Of a stretch of 64,000 nt of DNA, positions 37,852-46,283 are shown piece by piece (the first letter of the stretch is position 1; the number at the start of each line of letters is the position of its first letter). The notes beneath the pieces were generated by a model that was not told the origin of the DNA, ran no database searches, and was given only the letters and a program-made list of their open reading frames with translations. This DNA is from Gracilibacillus suaedae (GTDB lineage: Bacteria; Bacillota; Bacilli; Bacillales; Amphibacillaceae), in NCBI RefSeq assembly GCF_017599345.1, contig NZ_JAGFVL010000062.1, positions 310,001 through 374,000 on the forward strand, read 5' to 3'. Position numbers and translations under genes: made by a program.

Positions 37852-37855
37852 TGAG

Positions 37856-37893
37856 GAAAAATGTCCACAGATCTACACTCTGTGGACAATTTT
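37856..37893 (+). terminator. Terminator of the FAH-family gene
   Basis: TGTCCACAGA (37862-37871) pairs with TCTGTGGACA (37879-37888), with A- and T-runs outside it. Confidence 0.88.
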
Positions 37894-37943
37894 TCAGTAC
37901 GTCAGTCCACATGTTAACAAAGCTATATCTGATTTTAACGACT

Positions 37944-38037
37944 ATACACGTACGGACAAATTTAAATTGACGATTACATAGGCTAGATGGTATGATGTTT
38001 AAAGAGATCAATAACATTAATTATTTGTACAGATAAG
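37944..38037 (+). promoter_or_regulatory. Promoter of the FGGY kinase with AraR-like sites
   Basis: TTGACG (37967-37972) and TATGAT (37991-37996) with an 18-nt spacer. Upstream of the -35, ATACACGTACGGACAAAT (37944-37961) is an AraR-type operator (inverse strand ATTTGTCCGTACGTGTAT). Downstream, TTATTTGTACAGATAAG (38021-38037) looks like a weaker half-conserved site. Confidence 0.72.
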
Positions 38038-38108
38038 TTGAAGTCGTTTTTAGATAAAGGGTAACTAGCTGTAAAGAAGGAAAATCCCCTTCCTAATACG
38101 AATTTCAA

Positions 38109-38122
38109 TGAAAGCGCTAATA
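38109..38122 (+). promoter_or_regulatory. Probable CcpA cre site
   Basis: TGAAAGCGCTAATA is close to the cre consensus (ideal TGAAAGCGCTTTCA-like). It lies in the kinase leader, a position suited to a roadblock by CcpA. Confidence 0.7.
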
Positions 38123-38167
38123 TCTAATTCTACATACTTAATTTTAAAATATTGGGGGAAAATTGAT

Positions 38168-39766
38168 ATGAATGATGTGCATAATGTAATTGAAAATGGT
38201 AAGACAGTACTTGGTATTGAACTTGGCTCAACCCGGATTAAAGCAGTTCTTGTGGGAAAAGATAATGAAGTGCTTGCATCTGGTAGTCATGACTGGGAAA
38301 ACAGTTATGTAGATAATATTTGGACGTATAGTTTGGATGAAGTTTGGAAAGGGCTTCAAGACAGTTATCAAAAGATGGCGGCTGACGTGAAACAACAGTA
38401 CGGCGGCATCACGCTAAAAAAAATAGGTGCTATCGGTTTTAGTGCGATGATGCATGGCTACATGGTTTTCGATAAAGAGGAACAGCTGCTTGTTCCTTTC
38501 AGAACATGGCGAAACAATATTACGGAACAGTCTGCAACAGAATTGACCAAACACTTTAATTATAATATTCCGCAGAGGTGGAGTATTGCCCATTTATATC
38601 AAGCTATCTTAAATCAGGAAGATCATATTCAGGATATCCACTTTCAAACAACGTTGGCCGGGTTTGTTCATTGGAAACTAACAGGGAAGAAGGTACTTGG
38701 AGTGGGTGAGGCATCCGGTGTTTTTCCGATCGATCTAGAAACCAAAAGCTATAATCAAAAAATGGTTGATCAGTTTAATCAATTAATTGCACCACAAAAC
38801 CTCTCATGGAAGCTGGAAGATATTTTGCCAGAGGTTTTAGTGGCTGGTGAAAACGCAGGAACTCTTACAGAAGAGGGTGCGAAATTATTAGATGTTAGTG
38901 GTGAATTGGAGGCAGGTATTCCACTTTGTCCGCCAGAAGGTGATGCAGGGACAGGAATGGTTGCAACAAACAGTGTGGCACAGCGTACGGGTAACGTTTC
39001 TGCCGGTACTTCAGCATTTGCAATGGTGGTATTGGAGAAGGATTTATCGAAGGTACATCCGGAGATTGACTTGGTGACAACACCATCAGGTGACCTTGTA
39101 GCAATGGCACACTCTAATAATTGTACATCTGACTTAAATGCATGGGTTGGTTTATTTGAAGAATTTACGCAAGCTATTGGTTTCGAAGTGGATAAAAATA
39201 AGTTGTTTGAAACGTTATTCAGAAAGGCACTAGAAGGAGATGCTGATGGAGGAGGATTATTGTCCTACGGCTATCTTTCTGGTGAGCATATGACCCATTT
39301 CGAAGAAGGGCGTCCATTGTTTACCCGTTCTTCTGAAAGTAATTTCACCCTTGCTAATTTCATGCGGACGCATTTGTACACATCATTTGGCGCAATGAAA
39401 ATCGGAATGGACATTCTAACCAAAGAAGAAGGGGTAAAGCTGGATGAAGTTTTAGGACATGGTGGAATTTTTAAGACAGAAGGCGTGGCACAAAGCATGT
39501 TAGCAGCCGCTTTTAATGTACCTGTTTCTGTTATGGAAACAGCAGGAGAAGGTGGAGCATGGGGCATCGCATTGCTCGGATCTTATATGTTGAATAAAGA
39601 AGCGAATGAAACATTGGAAGATTATTTGAGTGAGAAAGTATTTGCTGGTCAAGATGTTAAGACAATATCACCAAATGCTAATGATGTAAAAGGTTTCGAA
39701 CAATTTATGGAACGTTATAAGAATGGACTTGCAATTGAAAGAGCGGCAGTAGATAATCTTAGATAA
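38168..39766 (+). CDS. FGGY-family carbohydrate kinase, probable L-ribulokinase
   Basis: A 532-aa sugar kinase. N-terminal phosphate-binding [15 protein letters not shown] near residue 17, [20 protein letters not shown], and the C-terminal nucleotide loop [15 protein letters not shown]. The start is the ATG at 38168 with GGGGGA 9 nt upstream; the longer frame from 38108 begins inside the cre site. The araDA cluster in this window has no kinase gene, and this promoter carries AraR-like operators, so it most likely phosphorylates L-ribulose (AraB role). A xylulokinase role is the main alternative. It is well separated from araDA, by about 12 kb. Confidence 0.82.
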   Translation: MNDVHNVIENGKTVLGIELGSTRIKAVLVGKDNEVLASGSHDWENSYVDNIWTYSLDEVWKGLQDSYQKMAADVKQQYGGITLKKIGAIGFSAMMHGYMVFDKEEQLLVPFRTWRNNITEQSATELTKHFNYNIPQRWSIAHLYQAILNQEDHIQDIHFQTTLAGFVHWKLTGKKVLGVGEASGVFPIDLETKSYNQKMVDQFNQLIAPQNLSWKLEDILPEVLVAGENAGTLTEEGAKLLDVSGELEAGIPLCPPEGDAGTGMVATNSVAQRTGNVSAGTSAFAMVVLEKDLSKVHPEIDLVTTPSGDLVAMAHSNNCTSDLNAWVGLFEEFTQAIGFEVDKNKLFETLFRKALEGDADGGGLLSYGYLSGEHMTHFEEGRPLFTRSSESNFTLANFMRTHLYTSFGAMKIGMDILTKEEGVKLDEVLGHGGIFKTEGVAQSMLAAAFNVPVSVMETAGEGGAWGIALLGSYMLNKEANETLEDYLSEKVFAGQDVKTISPNANDVKGFEQFMERYKNGLAIERAAVDNLR

Positions 39767-39776
39767 GAGAGATAGA

Positions 39777-39808
39777 GATAGGGGATGGTCATCTCCTATC
39801 TTTTTTTT
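39777..39808 (+). terminator. Terminator of the kinase gene
   Basis: GATAGGGGAT (39777-39786) pairs with ATCTCCTATC (39791-39800) with one G-U pair, followed by TTTTTTTT. Confidence 0.92.
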
Positions 39809-39835
39809 ACTGCAAAGGAACGTTTGCTGAGCTAT

Positions 39836-39944
39836 TTATCAAGGTGCTAACCGTCTGTAACCCCCACTTCAAGTTGCAAGTAACACAAGGGTAAGTTTAG
39901 GGATTACAGACGCAAACACACTGATCATAGTCTTACTTTATTAA
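39836..39944 (+). repeat. Dispersed family G element, copy 4
   Basis: AAGGTGCTAACCGTCTGTAA pairs partly with GGATTACAGACG (39900-39911). It ends with CACTGATCATAGTCTTACTTTATTA, lacking the second hairpin. It is directly upstream of the small zinc-ribbon-like gene. Confidence 0.75.
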
Positions 39945-39963
39945 TGAAGGAGTTTGATGATTG

Positions 39964-40275
39964 ATGCTATGCAACTGCCAAAAAATATCACATTTAAAAA
40001 TAGAAGCAGATTTTGGAGCAGATCCGATTTGGTGTTATCAATGCGGGTGTAATTTAGATATCGAATTCATACCTCTATCAGACAGTCTTAAGCAGGAGCT
40101 GATGGATTGGGTGCTAGATCTAGGAAAATGGTATGACTGGGAGCGTGGGCAGCTGATAAATTCGAAAAGGCACTTAGCATATAAGCACCAACAATTAGGG
40201 GAAATATTAACCGAAAAAGTTAAACGAGAACTTGCTCCTTCTTTGACTGTAACCTTTGTTTCTTTTCGACTGTAA
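39964..40275 (+). CDS. Hypothetical small cysteine-rich protein
   Basis: I do not recognise this 103-aa protein. Cysteines occur as CNC near residue 3 and CYQCGC near residue 24, a spacing that suggests a small zinc ribbon. The rest is charged and helical (LMDWVLDLGKWYDWERGQLI, LGEILTEKVKRELAP). No signal peptide or membrane span. GGAG lies rather far (about 11 nt) upstream of the ATG, and family G repeat copy 4 ends just before it. Confidence 0.7.
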   Translation: MLCNCQKISHLKIEADFGADPIWCYQCGCNLDIEFIPLSDSLKQELMDWVLDLGKWYDWERGQLINSKRHLAYKHQQLGEILTEKVKRELAPSLTVTFVSFRL

Positions 40276-40297
40276 ATTAGCTTTTTTCTGAAAGGAT

Positions 40298-40453
40298 ATG
40301 TGCGATAAACCAAACTCGAAAGAAGTCGATAAGTATAGCAAACGTGATAAGAAAGATTTACAGATTGATAAAGTAGAGGTATCTGTATTTAAAAGAGTCG
40401 GAGCTTTTTATTGGATCCTTGTCTTTCTGTATATTATATGTTCTGAAATGTGA
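40298..40453 (+). CDS. Possible small membrane protein (51 aa)
   Basis: A short frame beginning MCDKPNSKEVDKYSKRDKKD: a highly charged N-terminal half followed by one hydrophobic segment (RVGAFYWILVFLYIICSEM). AAAGG lies only 2 nt before the ATG, which is poor spacing. The charge and hydrophobic pattern is protein-like, and nothing else occupies the gap 40276-40613. Confidence 0.4.
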   Translation: MCDKPNSKEVDKYSKRDKKDLQIDKVEVSVFKRVGAFYWILVFLYIICSEM

Positions 40454-40613
40454 ATAAAAGTAAGGGCTTGAAAGCAATGTATGATATTATGAAATTTGGT
40501 TAGCTGAACGGATTTGGTGGAAGAAAATTTCTTTACCAATTAAAAAACATAAATAATTATGTCAAAGAATGTTCAATATTTCACTTGGATCTTATAGGTA
40601 ATAATGGCGAAGG

Positions 40614-40641
40614 TTGTCAATTCCTGTAACTCTGATAAAAT
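40614..40641 (+). promoter_or_regulatory. Probable promoter of the two-component genes
   Basis: TTGTCA (40614-40619), 16 nt, then TAAAAT (40636-40641), about 50 bp before the histidine kinase start. Confidence 0.5.
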
Positions 40642-40691
40642 AAAACTGAATATATTGTAGTGCTAAGAGATTATTAAGGAGAGAAGAGGAT

Positions 40692-41876
40692 ATGGTTATA
40701 AATGACTTTATGGATAAGAAAATGCCTCGAGCTATCCTGTGTACGCTTTTGATAATGCTCCCTTTATTTTCCGTTGATAATCAATTGAACCTTTGGGAAC
40801 TATACATCCTTGTAACGATTTATATCGCTATACAATATCTTAGAGATTTTGTCATGCAGGTTAATTTATATAGTAGAAAAGGTTTGTTTTTTCTAATAGG
40901 TCAATTGATTTTACTTAGTGTAATCATGACTATTGACCAATCCTTTATTTCACAAGTATATTTGTTAATTTTAATTGGTGAGATGGTATATCACCAATCA
41001 TTATACTATAGTATACCGTTTGCAATTACTTCGTACGTTGCTTTCGTGACAGGAAAATGGATTGCCTTTGACTTTCCACCTTTCTCAACAATGTCATTCA
41101 TCATCCCACGTATAACAGAATTTTTAGTGATTATGGCTTTTAGTTACCTAGTTAAAGTATCTATTAGTCAAAAGCAGCAGCTAGAAAATGCATATGAAAA
41201 AATGAAGACAACATCATTGAAACTAGAAGAAAAAATCATAATACAGGAACGGAAGCGCTTTGCCCGTGAGATGCACGATTCGATTGGCCATTCCTTTTCA
41301 ACCTCATTAATTGGATTAAATGCTGTTCAAAAGTTAATCGAAAAAGAACCTAAAGAAGCAATGAAATTATTGAAACACATACATGAAAACCTAGAAACCG
41401 GTTTGTATAAAGTAAGAAAATCTGTACGCGAATTACAGGATAGCCATTTTTTTGTAGATTTTCAAAATGCAGTAGAGGCATTACTAGAAGAAACTATTCA
41501 GCAAACAGATGTCGAAATAGATGTCAAAATCAATGTGGAAGAGAAGTGGATGAATCCCCTTCAAGAAATTGTCGTTTATCGTGCATTGCAAGAAGGGTTA
41601 ACAAATGGGTTGAGGCATGGAAAAGCAACAATGTTCATGTTTCGGTTATTTGCTGAGGATAATTCATTAGTATTTTATTTGAGTGATAATGGTAAGGGCT
41701 TCAAAAATAACGATAATACACTAGGGTTTGGCTTGATTGCGATGAAGGAAAGAGTGGAGGAGTTAAATGGAGAAATAAGTTTACATTCAAATGATTCGCA
41801 TTTAGGCGGAGTAGATATTGTAATAAAGTTACCAAGAATGGATAGTAACATTAATAAAGTGCAAAGTATAGGGTGA
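40692..41876 (+). CDS. Sensor histidine kinase, DesK/NarX (HisKA_3) type
   Basis: A 394-aa membrane sensor. About six hydrophobic segments fill residues 12-155 with almost no extracytoplasmic domain, as in DesK-like sensors of membrane state. A coiled coil (156-185) leads to the HisKA_3 domain with the phosphorylated H195 in AREMHDSIGHSF. The HATPase_c domain has QEGLTNGLRHGKA, DNGKGF and LGFGLIAMKERVEELNG. It is followed directly by its response regulator. The signal is unknown. Confidence 0.92.
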   Translation: MVINDFMDKKMPRAILCTLLIMLPLFSVDNQLNLWELYILVTIYIAIQYLRDFVMQVNLYSRKGLFFLIGQLILLSVIMTIDQSFISQVYLLILIGEMVYHQSLYYSIPFAITSYVAFVTGKWIAFDFPPFSTMSFIIPRITEFLVIMAFSYLVKVSISQKQQLENAYEKMKTTSLKLEEKIIIQERKRFAREMHDSIGHSFSTSLIGLNAVQKLIEKEPKEAMKLLKHIHENLETGLYKVRKSVRELQDSHFFVDFQNAVEALLEETIQQTDVEIDVKINVEEKWMNPLQEIVVYRALQEGLTNGLRHGKATMFMFRLFAEDNSLVFYLSDNGKGFKNNDNTLGFGLIAMKERVEELNGEISLHSNDSHLGGVDIVIKLPRMDSNINKVQSIG

Positions 41877-41881
41877 AGGTG

Positions 41882-42547
41882 ATGAATAAGATAAGAGTAA
41901 TGATAGCGGACGATCAAAAGATTGTTTGTGATGGACTTACGGTGATGTTAAATCAACATCATGAATTGGAAGTTGTAGCAAAAGCATATACTGGTGAAGA
42001 AGCAATTGAGAAGGCGATGGAATATCAGCCGGATGTTATATTAATGGATATTAAAATGCCGGATATCAGTGGTATTACAGCAACGAAAATATTAAAAGAA
42101 AAAAATCCTAAAGTGAAGATATTGATGCTCACGACATTTTCGAATCATGATTACATCTTAAGGGCATTAAAAAATGGGGCAAGTGGTTATCTATTGAAGG
42201 ATACAGATGTAGATCATTTAATTGAAGTGATCTATCAGTCAATAAAAGGACAAATATTAATACCTGAGTCAATACAACCGAAGTTAATAGAACAATTAAA
42301 AAATGGTAACGATGAAGTAAAATCTTCTTTTGAATCTGTTGTGGATGCGTTAAAGGAACGGAATATTCATATAACAAGAACAGAACAGCACGTTATTAAA
42401 GGATTGTTGGAAGGGTATTCAAATCAACAGATTGCTGATTCGTTGCACCTATCGATAGGGACTGTGAAAAACTATGTAAGTAAAGTTTATCGTAAATTGG
42501 GTGCCTCTGGGAGAACAGAGGCGATTTTGTTGTTAAAGAATTTATGA
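41882..42547 (+). CDS. Response regulator, NarL/FixJ (LuxR-type HTH) family
   Basis: A 221-aa regulator. The receiver domain (1-120) has the acidic pair near residue 10 (IADDQ), phosphorylated D56 (ILMDIKMPD) and the conserved lysine in LLKDTD. The C-terminal LuxR-type helix-turn-helix (about 150-215) contains LSIGTVKNYVSKVYRKLGAS. I prefer the ATG at 41882; a GTG three codons earlier overlaps the kinase stop. Either way the two genes are coupled. The target genes are unknown. Confidence 0.92.
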   Translation: MNKIRVMIADDQKIVCDGLTVMLNQHHELEVVAKAYTGEEAIEKAMEYQPDVILMDIKMPDISGITATKILKEKNPKVKILMLTTFSNHDYILRALKNGASGYLLKDTDVDHLIEVIYQSIKGQILIPESIQPKLIEQLKNGNDEVKSSFESVVDALKERNIHITRTEQHVIKGLLEGYSNQQIADSLHLSIGTVKNYVSKVYRKLGASGRTEAILLLKNL

Positions 42548-42682
42548 ATATTTGACCATTTTCGACTCAAGTAAATGATCTATTAATCGCTTTACTTCTT
42601 TTTTTGTAGAACCTGTTTCTTTTGCTAAGTAGATTAATCGTACCCATTCTGGATCTAATTGTTGTTGATTGTTTGATATCAC
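42542..42682 (-). CDS. SinI-family small anti-repressor-like protein
   Basis: The minus strand encodes a short protein with a clear SinI domain (PF08671): QLDPEWVRLIYLAKETGSTK then KEVKRLIDHLLESKMVKYS. In B. subtilis SinI (57 aa) binds and disables the repressor SinR, which controls biofilm matrix genes. The GTG start at 42682 has AAAAGGTGG at good distance and gives 46 aa; an ATG at 42703 (53 aa) has no ribosome site. Its last codons overlap the end of the convergent response regulator gene. No sinR-like gene is in the window. Confidence 0.8.
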   Translation of the reverse strand: MISNNQQQLDPEWVRLIYLAKETGSTKKEVKRLIDHLLESKMVKYS

Positions 42683-42880
42683 TTGTTCATCCACCTTTTC
42701 CATTCAGTATTGCTAGGATAAATTAATCATATCGAAGAGATTATCTTTTGAGAAGGTAACGTGAGTAACTACTTTCATCTAAGAAGTAATAAAAGTAATA
42801 AGTCATAAGAACTTATTTTAGAATCATATCCATACTTTTAATAATGTTCATCAGGTGGAAAAGTTGTAATACAAGAGTAA

Positions 42881-43150
42881 TTGTCTATTTATTACTGTTA
42901 CTATCCACCTATTTTTTATAGGAATCAAAAATGGGCATGTATTGGATATTTATACGAGAAAATGCATATTGACAGCAGAAGTAACTATACATTGATCAAA
43001 GAAATTGAGTGGCTAAAAAAACAAACTGGTGAAGTCTCATTATGTATTAATTGTTTGTGGAGGAACAAAATATATCTATTATATATACATGAAAGTACAT
43101 TAAAAAATTTTCATAAACATTATTGCATGAAAATACAAAATGCAGTATAA
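42881..43150 (+). pseudogene. Possible remnant of an IclR-type effector domain
   Basis: An 89-codon frame whose middle (TLIKEIEWLKKQTGEVSLCI, NKIYLLYIHEST) resembles the ligand-binding half of IclR regulators. It has no helix-turn-helix, starts with TTG without a good ribosome site, and its end overlaps the argC promoter. It may be a decayed gene or chance. Nothing else is evident in 42704-43120. Confidence 0.3.
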
Positions 43151-43151
43151 T
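43123..43151 (+). promoter_or_regulatory. argC promoter with possible ARG box
   Basis: TTGCAT (43123-43128), a 17-nt spacer and a perfect TATAAT (43146-43151). The spacer region carries a palindrome, TGCAT....ATGCA (43124-43144), with A/T-rich centre, a plausible AhrC/ArgR target. The promoter is clear; the operator is inferred. Confidence 0.75.
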
Positions 43152-43189
43152 TATAAACTAATCATACACGGAACTTAGGGGGGAATATT

Positions 43190-44227
43190 GTGGATGTAGC
43201 AATTATAGGTGGAACGGGTTATGGAGCGGTGGAGTTATTACGATTTTTGCATAACCATCCACATGTTCAAGTAAAAAAAGTTATATCACATTCAAATAGT
43301 GGAACAGAATTAGCTGAAGTATACCCGCACGTTGTTGATATAATAGATATCCAAATGGCAGAACTTGATGTAGATTCATTAGCACAAGAGGTAGAACTAG
43401 TCTTTTTTGCAACACCGTCTAATGTTAGCAAAAACATCATTCCAACATTAGTCGATAAAGGAGTTCGATGTATTGATTTGTCAGGTGATTTCCGTTTGCA
43501 AGATGGGGAGAAATACCAGACGTATTACGGAGAGGAAATCGCATCGCAGACATATATCGAAAAAGCAGTTTACGGCCTACCCGAGGTAAATAAAGAAGCG
43601 ATAAAGCATGCTAGTATTCTCGCAAATCCAGGTTGTTATCCAACTGCAACGACTTTAGGGTTAATACCATCAATCGAACAAGAGTTGGTTGATCGATCAT
43701 CCATCATTGTTGATGCTAAAACAGGAGTATCTGGAGCTGGGCGAAGTTTATCCTTGAATGTTCATTTTTCAGAAATGAACGAAAATTTTAAGGCATATAA
43801 AATCGGCGTTCATAAGCATATTCCGGAAATTGAACAAATATTATCAGAACGAGCGAATGGTGATATTCAAGTCATTTTTACTCCGCATATTGTACCGATG
43901 ACAAGAGGAATCATGAGCACGATATATGTGGATATGAAAGACAATTATTCTACGAAACAATTGATTGATGTTTATCAAGCGTATTTTCAAGATCATCCTT
44001 TTGTACGTGTGCGTAGAGAAGGAGTATTCCCTTCAACCAAAGAGGTTTATGGCAGTAATTATTGTGATATCGGATTATATGCAGATGAAAGGACAGGAAA
44101 ACTTATTATTGTTTCTGTCATTGACAATTTAGTTAAAGGAGCATCTGGTCAAGCAATTCAAAATATGAATATTATGTATGGCTGGGAAGAGACAACAGGC
44201 TTGGATCAGTTACCTATTTATCCTTAA
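43190..44227 (+). CDS. argC: N-acetyl-gamma-glutamyl-phosphate reductase
   Basis: Third step of arginine synthesis: reduces N-acetylglutamyl phosphate to the semialdehyde with NADPH. The 345-aa length is normal. Nucleotide loop IIGGTGYGAVELLRFL at the N-terminus, catalytic cysteine C149 in NPGCYPTATTLGL. The start is GTG at 43190, after AGGGGGGAA. It is first in argC-argJ-argB-argD, the B. subtilis order, though carAB and argF do not follow. Confidence 0.95.
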   Translation: MDVAIIGGTGYGAVELLRFLHNHPHVQVKKVISHSNSGTELAEVYPHVVDIIDIQMAELDVDSLAQEVELVFFATPSNVSKNIIPTLVDKGVRCIDLSGDFRLQDGEKYQTYYGEEIASQTYIEKAVYGLPEVNKEAIKHASILANPGCYPTATTLGLIPSIEQELVDRSSIIVDAKTGVSGAGRSLSLNVHFSEMNENFKAYKIGVHKHIPEIEQILSERANGDIQVIFTPHIVPMTRGIMSTIYVDMKDNYSTKQLIDVYQAYFQDHPFVRVRREGVFPSTKEVYGSNYCDIGLYADERTGKLIIVSVIDNLVKGASGQAIQNMNIMYGWEETTGLDQLPIYP

Positions 44228-44243
44228 GGAGTGAAAAACAGAC

Positions 44244-45467
44244 ATGGAAGTTCAGCTAGAACAATTCAAATTAATGAAAGATGGAAATATTGCATCTGCA
44301 AAAGGGTTTCAAGCAGGTGGTTTACATTGTGGACTACGTAAAAAGAAAATGGATTTAGGCTGGGTATATTCAGAAGTGCCGGCACAAGTAGCAGGGGTGT
44401 ATACGACGAATGTCTTTCAAGCGGCACCACTTAAAGTAACACAAGAAAGTATCGAAAAGGAACATCAATTACAAGCAATTATTGTCAATTCAGCTATTGC
44501 CAATGCTTGTACAGGTGAACAAGGGTTGCAAGACGCTTATGATATGCGCAAATTATTCGCAGAAACAGTCGGTGTGGAAGAGCACCTGGCGGCAGTAGCA
44601 TCAACAGGCCTTATTGGTGAATTGTTACCAATGGATAAACTGCAAAAGGGCATTAGTCAAATCCTTGACAATAAACATATTGGTGCTGGGAAATTTGAAT
44701 CAGCGATTTTAACGACAGATACAAAAGAAAAAGGAATTGCAATCGAATTGGAGATCGATGGTCAAACGGTTACGATCGGCGGAGCTGCCAAGGGATCGGG
44801 GATGATTCACCCGAATATGGCAACGATGCTTGGCTTTGTCACAACTGATGCCAATATTTCCTCGTCCCATTTATCTGATATGTTAAAAGCGATTACGAAT
44901 CAGTCGTTCAATATGATTACGGTTGATGGAGATACAAGTACGAATGATATGGTTTTAGTCTTAGCAAATGGAAAAGCAGAAAATGAAGAGTTAACACCAG
45001 AACACAGAGAATGGCAAAAGTTTTACGACGCTTTAAAATTCGTTTGTGAATACTTAGCAAAAGAAATTGCCCGTGACGGGGAAGGTGCTACCAGATTAGT
45101 AGAAGTGCAAGTAGAAGGCGCGTTTACAGATGAATCGGCAACGGCCATTGCTAAATCGGTTATCTCTTCTAATCTAGTAAAAACAGCGATTCATGGTGCT
45201 GATGCGAATTGGGGACGTATTATTACGGCGATTGGCTATAGTGGTGAATCTTTAGATCCTGATAAAGTTAGCATATATTTAGGAGATATTTTAGTAGTAG
45301 AAAATGGTGTCCCACATCCATTTGATGAGGGTGCGGCAAAAGAATACTTATTAGAAGATGAAATTAAAATACTTGCCAAATTGGGCGATGCGAATGGAAA
45401 GGCAACTGCATGGGGTTGTGACCTCTCCTATGAATATGTCAGAATCAACGCTTCTTATCGAACGTGA
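44244..45467 (+). CDS. argJ: Bifunctional ornithine acetyltransferase / N-acetylglutamate synthase
   Basis: Transfers the acetyl group from N-acetylornithine to glutamate, and can make N-acetylglutamate from acetyl-CoA, closing the arginine acetyl cycle. At 407 aa it is typical. The self-cleavage site lies before the nucleophile T194 in HPNMATMLGF. It sits 16 nt after argC and 12 nt before argB. Confidence 0.95.
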   Translation: MEVQLEQFKLMKDGNIASAKGFQAGGLHCGLRKKKMDLGWVYSEVPAQVAGVYTTNVFQAAPLKVTQESIEKEHQLQAIIVNSAIANACTGEQGLQDAYDMRKLFAETVGVEEHLAAVASTGLIGELLPMDKLQKGISQILDNKHIGAGKFESAILTTDTKEKGIAIELEIDGQTVTIGGAAKGSGMIHPNMATMLGFVTTDANISSSHLSDMLKAITNQSFNMITVDGDTSTNDMVLVLANGKAENEELTPEHREWQKFYDALKFVCEYLAKEIARDGEGATRLVEVQVEGAFTDESATAIAKSVISSNLVKTAIHGADANWGRIITAIGYSGESLDPDKVSIYLGDILVVENGVPHPFDEGAAKEYLLEDEIKILAKLGDANGKATAWGCDLSYEYVRINASYRT

Positions 45468-45479
45468 GGAGGAACGAAT

Positions 45480-46283
45480 GTGAACTATGTAGTAATTAAA
45501 TGTGGTGGTAGTGTATTTGAACAGCTGCCTCGTTCTTTTTACCAAGATGTTGTGACGATTCAGCAACAAGGAGAGTGGCAGCCAATCATTGTTCATGGTG
45601 GAGGACCGTTAATTTCGCAATTGTTAGAGCAAACAGGTGTGAAAACAACGTTTATTAATGGATTGCGTGTAACCACTAATGAAGTATTAGATGTAGTCGA
45701 AATGGCTCTTAGCGGTTCTATGAATAAAGCCATTGTCCGTAAAATAGCAGAAGCAGAAGGCAAGGCAATTGGTGTAAGTGGAATTGACGGAAACTTATTA
45801 GAAGCAAAGCAGATGAAGGGTGATACCACTCTTGGTTATGTTGGAGAAGTGATACAAGTGAATACAAATTTGGTGAAAAGCTTTGTCGAGCAAGGACTCA
45901 TCCCTGTAGTTTCACCTATTGGTAAGGATAAAACAGGACAACGCTATAATATAAATGCCGATATGGCAGCATCAGCAGTTGCGCAAGCATTAGAAGCAAA
46001 ATTATGTTTTATTAGTGATATTCCAGGGATATATCATGAAGTAAATGGCGAGAAGCAAGTATTCCATCAGTTAAATGAAGCGAAAATCAAAGAATTGATC
46101 CAACAAAAAGTAATTTTCGGTGGTATGATTCCCAAAGTTAAATCTGCATTATCCGCTTTGCATAAGAATGTAAGGGAAGTATCGATAGTGGATGGTACAG
46201 CAAACCATGGCTTAGTAGAGTTTATGCAAGGGAAACCAGTTGGAACGAGAATTGCTTTAGAACAGGAGGTGCCGCATGTATAA
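45480..46283 (+). CDS. argB: Acetylglutamate kinase
   Basis: Second step of arginine synthesis: phosphorylates N-acetylglutamate. A 267-aa amino-acid-kinase-fold protein with VIKCGGSVFEQL, the substrate loop VHGGGPLISQLL and YNINADMAASAVAQAL. The start is GTG at 45480 with GAGGAGG upstream. It overlaps argD by 8 nt, indicating coupling. Confidence 0.95.
   Translation: MNYVVIKCGGSVFEQLPRSFYQDVVTIQQQGEWQPIIVHGGGPLISQLLEQTGVKTTFINGLRVTTNEVLDVVEMALSGSMNKAIVRKIAEAEGKAIGVSGIDGNLLEAKQMKGDTTLGYVGEVIQVNTNLVKSFVEQGLIPVVSPIGKDKTGQRYNINADMAASAVAQALEAKLCFISDIPGIYHEVNGEKQVFHQLNEAKIKELIQQKVIFGGMIPKVKSALSALHKNVREVSIVDGTANHGLVEFMQGKPVGTRIALEQEVPHV

Noticed and set aside
37968-38167. Kinase start at 38108
   Set aside because: That ATG is part of the cre-like sequence and has no ribosome site; the ATG at 38168 has GGGGGA upstream.
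40038-40313. Antisense frame over the small cysteine-rich gene
   Set aside because: It is the shadow of 39964-40275 and lacks a start context.
42881-43189. T-box or other riboswitch before argC
   Set aside because: The promoter TATAAT at 43146 leaves a leader of only about 35 nt, too short for an aptamer.
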